From NCBI RefSeq assembly GCF_001458215.1, contig NZ_CYTW01000002.1, positions 1 to 64,000 on the forward strand: 64,000 nt of DNA, written 5' to 3'. The notes below the pieces were generated by a model. It did no database searches. It saw only the letters and a list, made by a program, of their open reading frames with translations, and was not told where the DNA came from. Position 1 is the first letter of the stretch. Each line of letters begins with the position of its first letter. Source of the stretch: Shimia thalassica. Lineage in GTDB: Bacteria > Pseudomonadota > Alphaproteobacteria > Rhodobacterales > Rhodobacteraceae. Both the position numbers and the translations under genes were made by a program. Below are positions 43,454-51,921 of this stretch, in pieces.

Positions 43454-44611
43454 TTACCCTTTGCTCAGCAAAATCTCGCGGGGGTATTGCGTGATATAGT
43501 CCACGCCCGTTTCCGTCACCACGATGGAATCCCCGATGCGCCCCGCCGTAAGACCATCCACCGAAATGCCCCCGTCCACTGCAAAGGTCATGCCGGGGCG
43601 CAGAACAGTCTTGTCACCCGCTTTCAATTCGGGCGCCTCAAGATAGGCCACGCCGATGGAGCGTCCCGTACGATATCCTGTGGAATACCCGCGCGCCCGA
43701 TAGACCTCGTTCGCGACGGCGGCAACGTCTTCGGCAACAACGCCGGGGCGTATGGCGGCAATGGCCGCCTGTTGGGCCTCGATCGCGGCCAGCTGGACAT
43801 CGCGGTCTTTGTCTTTGACATCACCGATATGGAACATCCGATCAAACCCGAGCTTGTACTGCTTGAATTGCGCCATGTTGCAGAAACAGAAATAGACCGG
43901 ATCAAACTTCTGATATGCCTTCACCGAGGCACGCCTGTGCACCATCGACGCGTCCGCTCCGCTTTGCAGGATTTGCAGGTTGTGGATCATCGGCGAGACA
44001 AAGCGGTCCCATCCTTTATCGGTCAAAAACTGTGCGGCTTTGCGCGATCCGGCGTCGATGACGGCAAGGGCGGATTCGTATTCCTGCGCGCCGGCTTGCA
44101 GGCTGTCATGGGCCGCGCCCATCATGGCGCCCGCGATTTGGCCCGCTTCTTTCATGATGCCGATCTCGAAGGGCGTCTTGATGGTACGCATCGCCCCCAA
44201 GACCGGTGAGATATCCCTGAGCGGCACACCGGGATAGGTGTCGTCCAGATGGTTGCGCACGATCGCCGGCAGCGTGCCTTTTTCAACCCAGATGTCCTTT
44301 GGGGTCTGTCCAAGTGCGCCAGCCAGTGCCTTGCCCCATGTGCGCTCGCCCATGTCTTCCCAGACACGAATGTCCTCGACCCACGTCATGGCCCCAACCA
44401 TCTCGGATTCCATCAAGGGCGTAATGACAACCGGCGCGTCGTCGACATCGACAACCAGCATGGTCGGGCGGCCAAATTCAATCCCGAGATAGCCCCAGAA
44501 ACCGGCCAGATAGGCAATAGAGCTTTCGTCGGTAAACACGGCTTTGCGGATGCCGTCGTCTTTCATGCGCTCCTGAAGAATACGGGTGCGTTTCTTGGCT
44601 TCGTCTAGCAT
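43454..44611 (-). CDS. M24-fold hydrolase without the usual metal ligands (creatinase/ectoine-hydrolase-like)
   Basis: A 385-aa pita-bread protein with a creatinase N-terminal domain (residues about 10-145) and the M24 catalytic fold after it. In metal-dependent M24 enzymes the Asp-Asp-His-Glu-Glu ligands lie in set motifs. Here the DxG site reads VYFCFCN, the His site reads TGRSIG, the EPG motif reads VDGGI and the final ED reads IGD, so at least four ligands are lost. Creatinase also works without metal in this fold. The N-terminal SIAYLAGFWGYLG and the locus suggest a small amide or amidine substrate; ectoine hydrolase is an alternative. It is co-transcribed with the amidase. Confidence 0.8.
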   Translation of the reverse strand: MLDEAKKRTRILQERMKDDGIRKAVFTDESSIAYLAGFWGYLGIEFGRPTMLVVDVDDAPVVITPLMESEMVGAMTWVEDIRVWEDMGERTWGKALAGALGQTPKDIWVEKGTLPAIVRNHLDDTYPGVPLRDISPVLGAMRTIKTPFEIGIMKEAGQIAGAMMGAAHDSLQAGAQEYESALAVIDAGSRKAAQFLTDKGWDRFVSPMIHNLQILQSGADASMVHRRASVKAYQKFDPVYFCFCNMAQFKQYKLGFDRMFHIGDVKDKDRDVQLAAIEAQQAAIAAIRPGVVAEDVAAVANEVYRARGYSTGYRTGRSIGVAYLEAPELKAGDKTVLRPGMTFAVDGGISVDGLTAGRIGDSIVVTETGVDYITQYPREILLSKG

Positions 44612-44754
44612 GAGAACCTCCGTTTGGTGTGGGACTTTCCGGCCCGTAGCCGAAAGCAGGCTGCCTTTCGATACGGGTCCTTTCTGGCTAAGCTGTGTCC
44701 AGCAGGCTTGTCAATTATTGTTTTTCGGCTTGTTAGGGTGAAAAATGGGTGTAT

Positions 44755-44764
44755 CTGTATACAG
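44755..44764 (+). promoter_or_regulatory. Candidate operator palindrome in the M24/GntR divergent promoter
   Basis: CTGTATACAG is a perfect 10-bp palindrome, 33 bp before the chosen GntR start and about 143 bp before the M24 gene. GntR-family proteins often bind GTATAC-centred palindromes. It differs from the operator found in the 13-25 kb region. Confidence 0.4.
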
Positions 44765-44797
44765 CATGGCAATGCAGTAACGTTTGAGGGCAAAACA

Positions 44798-45499
44798 GTG
44801 CAAGACAATCGAATGGACCTGCAAGATGAAAAAACCCCTGTTGAATCCATTCAGCTTGAGATCATCCGGCGGATTTGTTTTCTTGATTATCCGCCCGGTT
44901 GCCAGCTGAAAGAGGCAGAGCTTGCCGTTGAATTCGGCGTAAGCCGAACCCCCGTGCGGGACGCGATCAGCCGTATCAAACACCTTGGTCTGGTTGAAAC
45001 ACGCAATGGCGTTGGAACGGTTGTAACCGTATTGCCCAGACAGCAGATCGAACAGGTCTATGAAATGCGGCTACAGCTTGCGACGCTGATCGGCACCGTG
45101 TCGCCCCACGCGATTACGCAACAGGATCTGGCGCGGATGGATGCGCTGCTTGACGACGCCATTGCATTGCAGGCCGCGTTCGATGCGCGACGCTATGTCG
45201 AGCTGAATGACCAGCTGCAGATCCTGATCGCCGATCTGATTGGCAATGCGCTTTTGCGATCCTTCTGGCGTCAGGCGTATTTTCAGGCCGCCAGCACATG
45301 GTACGGTGTCGCCTCTCGCGCAGGCGACGGGGTCGCGGCCTCTTTGGTGCAGGAAATACAAGAGATGAAACGCGCGATGGAGCGCGGCGATATCGCCGCT
45401 GTCGGGTTTATCCAGCGTGTTCATATCGGATATGGCTACAATCGCATCATTGAACATCTCTTCGCAGAGGAAGACACCTCGGTCGCGTCGGGGACCTAG
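44798..45499 (+). CDS. GntR-family transcriptional regulator (third)
   Basis: A 233-aa regulator. The winged-helix motif is LKEAELAVEFGVSRTPVRDA with RIKHLGLVETRNGVG; an FCD-like all-helical effector domain follows. The GTG at 44798 is chosen because GAGGG lies seven bases upstream; the ATG at 44813 lacks a site. It is divergent from the amidase/M24 pair and lies 191 bp ahead of pxpABC, so it may coordinate both. It does not closely resemble the two GntR proteins of the sugar region. Confidence 0.86.
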   Translation: MQDNRMDLQDEKTPVESIQLEIIRRICFLDYPPGCQLKEAELAVEFGVSRTPVRDAISRIKHLGLVETRNGVGTVVTVLPRQQIEQVYEMRLQLATLIGTVSPHAITQQDLARMDALLDDAIALQAAFDARRYVELNDQLQILIADLIGNALLRSFWRQAYFQAASTWYGVASRAGDGVAASLVQEIQEMKRAMERGDIAAVGFIQRVHIGYGYNRIIEHLFAEEDTSVASGT

Positions 45500-45690
45500 T
45501 CAGCCCAAGATCGGGCAGGGGGCTGCGATGCGGATATGACGTCGGTGTTTTGAACGTTTGGGCACCTGTCCTTTCTTGCCATCGGGGATGCGTCGTATAT
45601 CACTTGCAAGACAGGCACCCCTCGCGGGCAACGCGTGGCACGGAACCTGTTGCAGAAACACCTGATGATCTTCGAGGATTGGAGACCGGC

Positions 45691-46452
45691 ATGCAGATTG
45701 ATCTGAATTCGGACCTTGGCGAAAGCTTCGGCCCCTGGACGATGGGGGACGACGCCACAATGTTGTCTCTGGTCAACAGTGCAAACATCGCCTGTGGCGG
45801 CCATGCCAGTGATCCGGAAACCATGTATAAAACGCTGTCATTGGCCAAACAGCACGGCGTCATGGTCGGCGCACATCCCGGCTATAATGACCGCGAAGGC
45901 TTTGGCCGCAGGGTGATCCCGATGGCGCCGGACGAAATCGGACGCATGGTGGCGGCCCAGATCGGCGCGCTTGTCTCCGTTGCGGCCCTTGTTCCGGTCA
46001 AGGTGCGATATGTCAAACCGCACGGCGCGCTGGGCAACCTTGCAGCCAGAGATCCGGACGTGGCCTGCGCCATTGCGGGGACAATCCTCAAAATCGATCC
46101 TACCCTTGCGGTCCTCGCGATCTCGGGCACCTGTCTTGAGCACGCGGCCAGCGACGCAGGCCTGACCGTATTTTCCGAGATTTTTGCAGACCGTGGATAT
46201 CTCAGCACCGGACAGCTTGTCCCGCGTGGCACACCGGGCGCAATGATTCACGATGCCGAGGAAGCCGCCGCGCGTCTGCTTGCCTTCCTCAAAAGCGGCA
46301 AAATGCCTGTCATCGACGGAGATCCAATCCCGCTTGCCGCACATTCGATCTGCGTGCACGGCGACGGCCCCGCAGCGGTGGCAATGGCGCGTGAAATCCG
46401 TCAAAGGCTTGAGGCGGACGGCGTGACGGTCTCGGCGTTCTTGAATCCATGA
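45691..46452 (+). CDS. pxpA: 5-oxoprolinase subunit PxpA (LamB/YcsF family)
   Basis: A 253-aa subunit of the ATP-dependent 5-oxoprolinase that opens pyroglutamate to glutamate. The N-terminal IDLNSDLGESFGPW and SANIACGGHASDP are the family signatures, and VRYVKPHGALGN and FADRGYLSTGQL follow. The ATG at 45691 begins the conserved sequence and follows GGAG. It overlaps pxpB by 4 bp. PxpA works together with the PxpB and PxpC subunits. Confidence 0.94.
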   Translation: MQIDLNSDLGESFGPWTMGDDATMLSLVNSANIACGGHASDPETMYKTLSLAKQHGVMVGAHPGYNDREGFGRRVIPMAPDEIGRMVAAQIGALVSVAALVPVKVRYVKPHGALGNLAARDPDVACAIAGTILKIDPTLAVLAISGTCLEHAASDAGLTVFSEIFADRGYLSTGQLVPRGTPGAMIHDAEEAAARLLAFLKSGKMPVIDGDPIPLAAHSICVHGDGPAAVAMAREIRQRLEADGVTVSAFLNP

Positions 46453-47144
46453 CATCGATCTTCCCGTCTTTTACAGCAGTCGCAGATCACGCGCTTCTTG
46501 TGCAGTTGGGGGATGACATCTCCGAAGAGTTAAGCGCGCGCGTGCTGCAACTGGATCAGGCGATTGCCGCTGCGCCGCCCTCCGGTCTGCGAGAGACGAT
46601 CCCCGCGTTCGTGAATGTGCTTGTCGAATTTGATCCCTTGGTAACCGATCATATCGAGATGGAAACAGCGTTGCGCGCGCTGTTTGACGCCGATGCGGCA
46701 CCGGCCTCTGAAGGTGTGGTTCATGATGTGACCGTTTGTTACGATACGGACCTGTCGCCGGATCTTGACGCCGTGGCGCAGGCCACGGGGATGAGCACGG
46801 ACGCGGTGATCGCCATGCATCTGGCAGGGGAATACAGGGTTGGCATGTACGGGTTCGCCCCCGGATACGCCTATCTGTCCGGTGTACCAAAGCCGTTGCA
46901 GCTGCCACGGAAATCAACCGCAATTCGTGACATTCCCGCAGGCAGCGTTCTGATCGCAGGGCCTCAATGCCTTGTCACAACACTGAAAATGCCGACGGGC
47001 TGGTCCATCATCGGGCGTTCGACCACACAAATCCTGCGCGAGGCATCGGACCGTCCGTTTCTGTTTGATGTCGGGGATCGGGTCCAGTTCAGGCGCATTG
47101 ACCGCGCCACCTTCGAAAGCCTTTCCAGCAGAGGTGCGTCATGA
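46449..47144 (+). CDS. pxpB: 5-oxoprolinase subunit PxpB (KipI-like)
   Basis: A 231-aa subunit with the CT_C_D domain. The conserved block RVGMYGFAPGYAYLSGVP and PAGSVLIAGPQC are typical, and the family AHS1 pattern continues to GWSIIGRST. It overlaps both neighbours by 4 bp. In Bacillus the homologue KipI was first described as a kinase inhibitor; the order A-B-C here favours the oxoprolinase function. Confidence 0.93.
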   Translation: MTSIFPSFTAVADHALLVQLGDDISEELSARVLQLDQAIAAAPPSGLRETIPAFVNVLVEFDPLVTDHIEMETALRALFDADAAPASEGVVHDVTVCYDTDLSPDLDAVAQATGMSTDAVIAMHLAGEYRVGMYGFAPGYAYLSGVPKPLQLPRKSTAIRDIPAGSVLIAGPQCLVTTLKMPTGWSIIGRSTTQILREASDRPFLFDVGDRVQFRRIDRATFESLSSRGAS

Positions 47145-48160
47145 CAGATGCCAGATTGCGGGTGTCGTTTGCAGGCCCGCTTGTCACATTTCAGGACGCA
47201 GGCCGCCCCGGCCACATGCGCTTTGGTGTTTCGGCCTCTGGTCCGATGGACAGGCTCTCCCATACGGCGGCGAATGTTGCCTTGGGCAACGCGCCCGACG
47301 CCACCGCAATCGAGGTATCGATGGGCGGGCTTGTGCTCGAATGTCTGGATGGCGAGGTGTCCCTGTCACTGACCGGCGGCGCGTTCACCGTCGACCGCTC
47401 TGGCGATATGTTCGACAGCTGGAGCATCTTCTCACTCTCGGCTGGTGAAAAAGTCACGATCCGCCCCGGTGCATCGGGCAGTTGGGCCTATCTTGCCTTT
47501 GCCGGCACGATTGAGGCGCGTCGCTGGCTGGGTCACACGGCCACCCATTCGACGTCGGGGTTTGGCGGCGGTCAACTTGTGACCGGCCAGACAATCGACA
47601 TCACAGATGCATCCCTGCGTGAGGACCGCCACGGGACAATCGACAGGCCGGGGTTTCTGGAAACCGGGGCCAAAATGCGCGTGGTCCTTGGCCCGCAGGA
47701 TCAACATTTCACGCCAGAAGCCGTTGAAGCCTTCCAATCTTCCCCCTTTGCCCTGACCGATGCATTTGACCGTATGGGCGTGCGCCTTGCGGGGCCAACA
47801 CTCGATCTCAAGGCGGCGCTGTCTTTGCCATCCGAGCCCGTCACGCGCGGTTCGGTACAGGTTGCGGGTGATGGCGTGCCCACGGTGTTGCTGGCGGATC
47901 ACCAGACAACAGGGGGATATCCCAAGATCGCGACCCTGATCTCGGAAGACATCGACCGGATCAGCCAGCTGCGGGCGCGCGATCCCGTCGCATTCACCGC
48001 CATCACTCCGGCCGAGGCCATTCAGACCACCCGCGCCACCGCAGCCGTGCGAAACGGATATCTCGACGCGATCTCGCATCCCAAAGGCACCTTGAGCCAG
48101 CGTTTGCTGCGCGAAAATTTGATCAGCGGCGTCATCACAGGAACAGATCCGGATACCTAG
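47141..48160 (+). CDS. pxpC: 5-oxoprolinase subunit PxpC (KipA-like)
   Basis: A 339-aa subunit with the CT_A_B (AHS2) domain, related to the carboxyltransferase part of urea amidolyase. FQDAGRPGHMRFGVSASGPMD at the start (shown as two motifs, FQDAGR and GVSASGPMD), VVLGPQDQHF and ADHQTTGGYPKIATL are diagnostic. It completes the pxp operon. A short hairpin (48232-48248, GCCCA/TGGGC, followed by ATTTTC) may terminate the unit in the 278-bp gap behind it. Confidence 0.93.
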   Translation: MTDARLRVSFAGPLVTFQDAGRPGHMRFGVSASGPMDRLSHTAANVALGNAPDATAIEVSMGGLVLECLDGEVSLSLTGGAFTVDRSGDMFDSWSIFSLSAGEKVTIRPGASGSWAYLAFAGTIEARRWLGHTATHSTSGFGGGQLVTGQTIDITDASLREDRHGTIDRPGFLETGAKMRVVLGPQDQHFTPEAVEAFQSSPFALTDAFDRMGVRLAGPTLDLKAALSLPSEPVTRGSVQVAGDGVPTVLLADHQTTGGYPKIATLISEDIDRISQLRARDPVAFTAITPAEAIQTTRATAAVRNGYLDAISHPKGTLSQRLLRENLISGVITGTDPDT

Positions 48161-48438
48161 GGGCGGCGTGTGTCAAAGCCTCTTTGCCGGACGGGCCAAC
48201 AGGGCAGGTCGGGCCATCTCAGAATCAGAAAGCCCACTGGAGATGGGCATTTTCGGCTCTGGCAAAGTGGCGGACACTCATGACGTCGCACAAATGTGAT
48301 GCGCATTAGCGACATCTCGTGGCGTTTCCGCATGTCGCACAGAAACAATCTTTGGGTCCCGCGCGGACCTCCAGCCACACATGGAAACAATGCAATTTGT
48401 TCTTTGCATCCTGATGCCGATTACGTCACCATGCACAC

Positions 48439-49296
48439 ATGAGAATTGCTGCTATTACAATGGTCTACCGCGATTACTGGGCTCTGGCTCAGTGGTATCG
48501 GCACTATGCCGCCCAGCTTGGCGCGGCCAATCTTTACATCGTCTCTCATGGCAGCGACCCCAAAATTTCCGAGCTTTGCCCCGGCAGCAGTGTCATCACG
48601 ATTCCGCGTGAATCCTTTGACGGGTTCGACCGCGAACGCAGCGAAATGCTGAATGCTTTCCAACTCGCGCTTCTCAAGGTTTATGACTGGGTTCTGCGCA
48701 CGGATGCGGATGAATTGATCTGTTGGGACCCGCAACGCTATGACGGGCTGGCGGATGTATTTGCGCAGAATGCAGAGTTTCCGGTTCTGACGGCATTGGG
48801 CATGGATCTGGTTGCCATGTCCCCCTCGACGGTGGGGGAACCTTTTCAGGACGTGCGCGATGCCGGATTTTCCGGCCATTACAGCAAAGCCTTCGCTTTA
48901 CGCATTCCCGCAGGGTTGAATTTGCATGGTGTCAAAGTGGCCCCGCGGAATTTACAGAGGTTCCCGTTTCATATGCCCAAGGGTCTGTTTCTGGTGCATT
49001 TGAAATACGCCAACCGCGAAGCGCTGTTTGATGCCAACACGGTTCGCCATCAGGTCGCGACAAGCAAAGGCATCGGGCTGCCCGGCACCGCTTGGAAAGA
49101 AGCCTATGCCGAAACCGAGAATTTCTTTGAAACCTTCGAAAACAAAGAGCTGTTGCCTTGGGATGACGCAGAAGAGCAGGCACATGCGTTTTTTTCGGAC
49201 AAACCCAGCCGCATCGAACGCTATAGCGTGATCAAAACGCGCGTCCGCAAATGGCCTTATCGCACAGTGTTGCCTAACTGGTTCGCGACCCTATAA
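48439..49296 (+). CDS. Family-2/92-like glycosyltransferase
   Basis: A 285-aa cytoplasmic protein with a GT-A-like fold: an N-terminal IAAITMVYRDYWALAQWYRHY, an acidic metal-binding pattern DWVLRTDADELICW (DxD), and a basic tail. It matches the Glyco_tranf_2_4/DUF-type transferases common in Rhodobacterales, for which donor and acceptor are unknown. No ribosome site is evident upstream. It lies between pxpC and the cobalamin cluster and shares neither pathway. Confidence 0.72.
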   Translation: MRIAAITMVYRDYWALAQWYRHYAAQLGAANLYIVSHGSDPKISELCPGSSVITIPRESFDGFDRERSEMLNAFQLALLKVYDWVLRTDADELICWDPQRYDGLADVFAQNAEFPVLTALGMDLVAMSPSTVGEPFQDVRDAGFSGHYSKAFALRIPAGLNLHGVKVAPRNLQRFPFHMPKGLFLVHLKYANREALFDANTVRHQVATSKGIGLPGTAWKEAYAETENFFETFENKELLPWDDAEEQAHAFFSDKPSRIERYSVIKTRVRKWPYRTVLPNWFATL

Positions 49297-49321
49297 ACCC
49301 CTTTTTTGGGGGGGCGGCAGG

Positions 49322-50074
49322 TCAGACGCGCCGGATCAGATAGATATCCATGATCCAGCCATGCTGCGCGCGCGCGGCGGCACGGGTCTCTTCAATCTGT
49401 GCCTGCATGTCCGCCAGGGGACCTTCCAGCAAAATCTGGTCGGGCATACCGACATAGGCCCCCCACCAGATATGAAACCCGTCGGGCGGCAATGACGTGA
49501 ACGAGCATTCTCCGTCCAGCATGACCGCAATCGTATCCACGCCCTCGGGCCAGCCGTGGTCGCGCAAACGGCGCCCCGTTGTGATCTGAACCGGCGCCCC
49601 AAGGGTGTTGAGCGGAATGGCATGCGCGGCGGTCAGCATCTGAAGGCTGGTGATGCCGGGCACCACATCTACCGCAATTTCAAAACCGCGCGCCAACAGA
49701 CGGTCGGCAATGCGCAGGGTGCTGTCATAAAGGGACGGATCGCCCCAGACCATCAATGCCACCGTGCCGTCTTTGGCAACGTTCTTCGCGATCAGCTCGC
49801 CCCAGATGGTCGCCAGCGCGTCGTGCCACGTGTTCACGCCATCCAGATACTTGGGCGTGCTGGCGTCGCGGACTGGATAGTCGAATTCAAGAATGTCGGG
49901 CTGTGTCTTGAGGATATCGGACGCAATCATGCGCCGCAGGTCGGCGAGTTCGGATTTGTCCTCTCCCTTCCGGGGCAACAGGATCACATCGGCGCCTTCC
50001 AGCACCCGAATGGCCTGCAGGGTAAGATGCTCGGGGTTGCCGGACCCAATACCAACCAGAGAAAGCTTGATCAT
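49322..50074 (-). CDS. cobF: Precorrin-6A synthase (deacetylating), CobF
   Basis: A 250-aa SAM-dependent tetrapyrrole methylase that methylates C1 of precorrin-5 and removes the acetyl group in the aerobic cobalamin pathway. LVGIGSGNPEHLTLQA is the methylase N-terminus and ALMVWGDPSLYDST the SAM-binding region; GFHIWWGAYVGMPDQILL is typical of CobF. The ATG at 50074 follows AAGGA. It lies after cbiM, so both are probably controlled by the cobalamin riboswitch. Confidence 0.92.
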   Translation of the reverse strand: MIKLSLVGIGSGNPEHLTLQAIRVLEGADVILLPRKGEDKSELADLRRMIASDILKTQPDILEFDYPVRDASTPKYLDGVNTWHDALATIWGELIAKNVAKDGTVALMVWGDPSLYDSTLRIADRLLARGFEIAVDVVPGITSLQMLTAAHAIPLNTLGAPVQITTGRRLRDHGWPEGVDTIAVMLDGECSFTSLPPDGFHIWWGAYVGMPDQILLEGPLADMQAQIEETRAAARAQHGWIMDIYLIRRV

Positions 50075-50097
50075 GTTCTTGTCCTTCAAGACGAATA

Positions 50098-50122
50098 CGG
50101 CCCCCGAAAACCACGGGGGCCG
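50098..50122 (-). terminator. Hairpin between cbiM and cobF
   Basis: CGGCCCCCG and CGGGGGCCG form a perfect 9-bp stem with a 7-nt loop. In the direction of transcription no U-run follows, so it may attenuate cobF or only separate the messages; on the plus strand CGTTTTTG follows. Confidence 0.5.
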
Positions 50123-50146
50123 CGTTTTTGCAAGGCCGTGGCGACG

Positions 50147-50827
50147 TTATGCAGCGCCCTTAAAGACGCGGTCACTGACCAAACCAGAGCCTTCCAGACG
50201 GTGCAGCGCCTTGGCCGCGGCCAGAACACCCAGATCGGCAAGGGGTTCGATCACGACAACCAGCATGTAAGCCCCGCCAAAGGCCATGATGTTGGCCATG
50301 TTTTCGGCGCCAAAGCCCTGACCATAAACGGCCCAGAAGGCGACCCACAACACGACGCCCCCTTGATAGGCGGTCGAAAGCGCCAGTGCCTGACTGTATT
50401 TCAGATCAACATAGGCCGTTTTCGGCGCGATGATCCGCTTGGCCAGTGCCGATACGGCAAAGAGCGGCACCAGAAGGGTCGTGACGTTCATGAAATACTG
50501 CGGCAGGTCGATGGGGGCAAAGAACAGCCCCTGCATCAACAGCCCCGCAGCCAATCCAATGGCGGTTGGACCAGCCCCGAAAATCAGGAAAAGCGTCGAG
50601 CCAAGGATGAAGTGGACCTCGGAAACACCCACGGGATGTTTTGGCAAAACCTCGAAAAAGATAAAGACCGCAACGGTCGCCAACAGGGCGCGCACGGCAA
50701 AGGCCGCAACATCCCGCGCAGGAGTGGTTTTGATGATTTCTTTAACAAGAAAAGTGGCCGCAGCCGCAGCTGTGGCGTAAGACAGCGCAATTTTAGCGCC
50801 GGTGACAACACCGGGTTCGATATGCAT
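50147..50827 (-). CDS. cbiM: Cobalt ECF-transporter permease, CbiM type
   Basis: A 226-aa membrane protein that binds Co2+ for uptake. The start MHI with His2, essential for metal binding in CbiM/NikM, is present and fixes the ATG at 50827; AGGAGC lies before it. A further conserved His is in VSEVHFILGS, and six or more hydrophobic helices follow. CbiN, CbiQ and CbiO genes are absent here, so energising subunits must come from elsewhere or the protein acts alone. A cobalamin riboswitch lies directly upstream, which supports a cobalt role. Confidence 0.85.
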   Translation of the reverse strand: MHIEPGVVTGAKIALSYATAAAAATFLVKEIIKTTPARDVAAFAVRALLATVAVFIFFEVLPKHPVGVSEVHFILGSTLFLIFGAGPTAIGLAAGLLMQGLFFAPIDLPQYFMNVTTLLVPLFAVSALAKRIIAPKTAYVDLKYSQALALSTAYQGGVVLWVAFWAVYGQGFGAENMANIMAFGGAYMLVVVIEPLADLGVLAAAKALHRLEGSGLVSDRVFKGAA

Positions 50828-50907
50828 GTGTGATGCTCCTGTTATACCGTGCAGTCCCCGCACGGCAGGATGATAAGGGACGGACCATTGGCCCGCAGTT
50901 TATGCGT

Positions 50908-51104
50908 CTGGCCGGTCTCCGGGCTTGCGAGCTGGGCGTCCCTTCCCACCTGTCTCCGCCTTCCCGCGCGATTCGTGCGCAGTGGCTTTATGGAGCAGTG
51001 TCTCGCCTACCGTTGCGGGGGCAGCGCCGGACTGGACCCAAATGGGCCGTCACCGGCTTCCCGTTTCATTCCCTTGCCGCCAAAGCGGCGCGGGAACACC
51101 AAAT
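50908..51104 (-). ncRNA. Cobalamin (B12) riboswitch
   Basis: On the minus strand the region reads, in order, GGTGTTCCCG, GGGAAGCCGGTGACGGCC, GCTGCCCCCGCAACGG and, near the 3' end, GCCACTG and AGCCCGGAGACCGGCC. These are the paired blocks and B12 box of the RF00174 fold. It occupies most of the 371-bp gap between cobA and cbiM and ends about 80 bp before the cbiM ATG. Bound adenosylcobalamin should turn off cobalt uptake and cobF. Confidence 0.93.
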
Positions 51105-51198
51105 GCTCGCGTACTTAAGAACGACTCGCAGGTTGAGGCAAGTCCGAAAACGACCCATTCGGTCTGGTTTTGACGGATTCTCTGCGGGTCTGCCCGCC

Positions 51199-51921
51199 TC
51201 AGGGCATTTCGGCCAGTTCACCAAAAAGGATCAGGCCGGGCGCTGTCGAGATTTCGTTTTTCAACTGGCCAGCAAGCTCTTCCATCGTGGTGCGTTGCAA
51301 GGTCTGCTCGGGGTGGCTCACATTCTCGGCCAAAAGAGCAGGGCAATCGCGCCGCAAGCCCGTTTGAAACAGCTTTTCCGCCAGTTCGGGGAAGGTGCGT
51401 TTGGGCATAAACAGAACCGTAGTCGCGCCGGGGTCTGCAAGGGACTGCAGGTTCAGATCACCGGGTAGGGCGCCCGCCACATCGTGACCCGTCACAAACT
51501 GAACACGGCGCGCCACAAGACGGCGTGTCAGGGGAATTTGCGCAGCGGCCGCAGCGGCACAGGCCGATGTCACGCCGGGAATGATCTCGAACCCGATGTC
51601 ATGGGCACGCAATTCGGTCAGCTCTTCTTCGAGACGACCAAAAATACCGCTGTCGCCGGATTTCAGGCGCACAACCTTGGCACCCGTCTGGGCATAGTCT
51701 ACCAACAGGCGGCTGACGTGGTCTTGTTTGGGTGACGGGCGGCCTGCGCGCTTTCCGACGCCGACAAGATCGGCCTCTGGCGCGGCAAACTCGAGGATTG
51801 GCCCCGAGGACAGGTCATCAAACAGGATGGCATCGGCATTTTTGATGCGATCCACAGCCTTAAGCGTCAGCAGCTCGGGATCACCGGGACCCGAGCTGAC
51901 AAAACTGACAAATCCGCTCAT
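51199..51921 (-). CDS. cobA: Uroporphyrinogen-III C-methyltransferase, CobA
   Basis: A 240-aa SAM-dependent enzyme that makes precorrin-2 from uroporphyrinogen III. FVSSGPGDPELLTLKAVD is the N-terminal motif, RLKSGDSGIFGR the SAM-binding loop and PGVTSACAAAA and PLTRR further family features. The length matches stand-alone CobA. Its start overlaps the stop of cobB by 4 bp. It is the last gene of the cobL-E-M-B-A run. Confidence 0.92.
   Translation of the reverse strand: MSGFVSFVSSGPGDPELLTLKAVDRIKNADAILFDDLSSGPILEFAAPEADLVGVGKRAGRPSPKQDHVSRLLVDYAQTGAKVVRLKSGDSGIFGRLEEELTELRAHDIGFEIIPGVTSACAAAAAAQIPLTRRLVARRVQFVTGHDVAGALPGDLNLQSLADPGATTVLFMPKRTFPELAEKLFQTGLRRDCPALLAENVSHPEQTLQRTTMEELAGQLKNEISTAPGLILFGELAEMP

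Noticed and set aside
49556-50833. A long plus-strand open frame across cobF and cbiM
   Set aside because: cobF and cbiM on the minus strand have motifs and ribosome sites; the plus-strand frame has neither.
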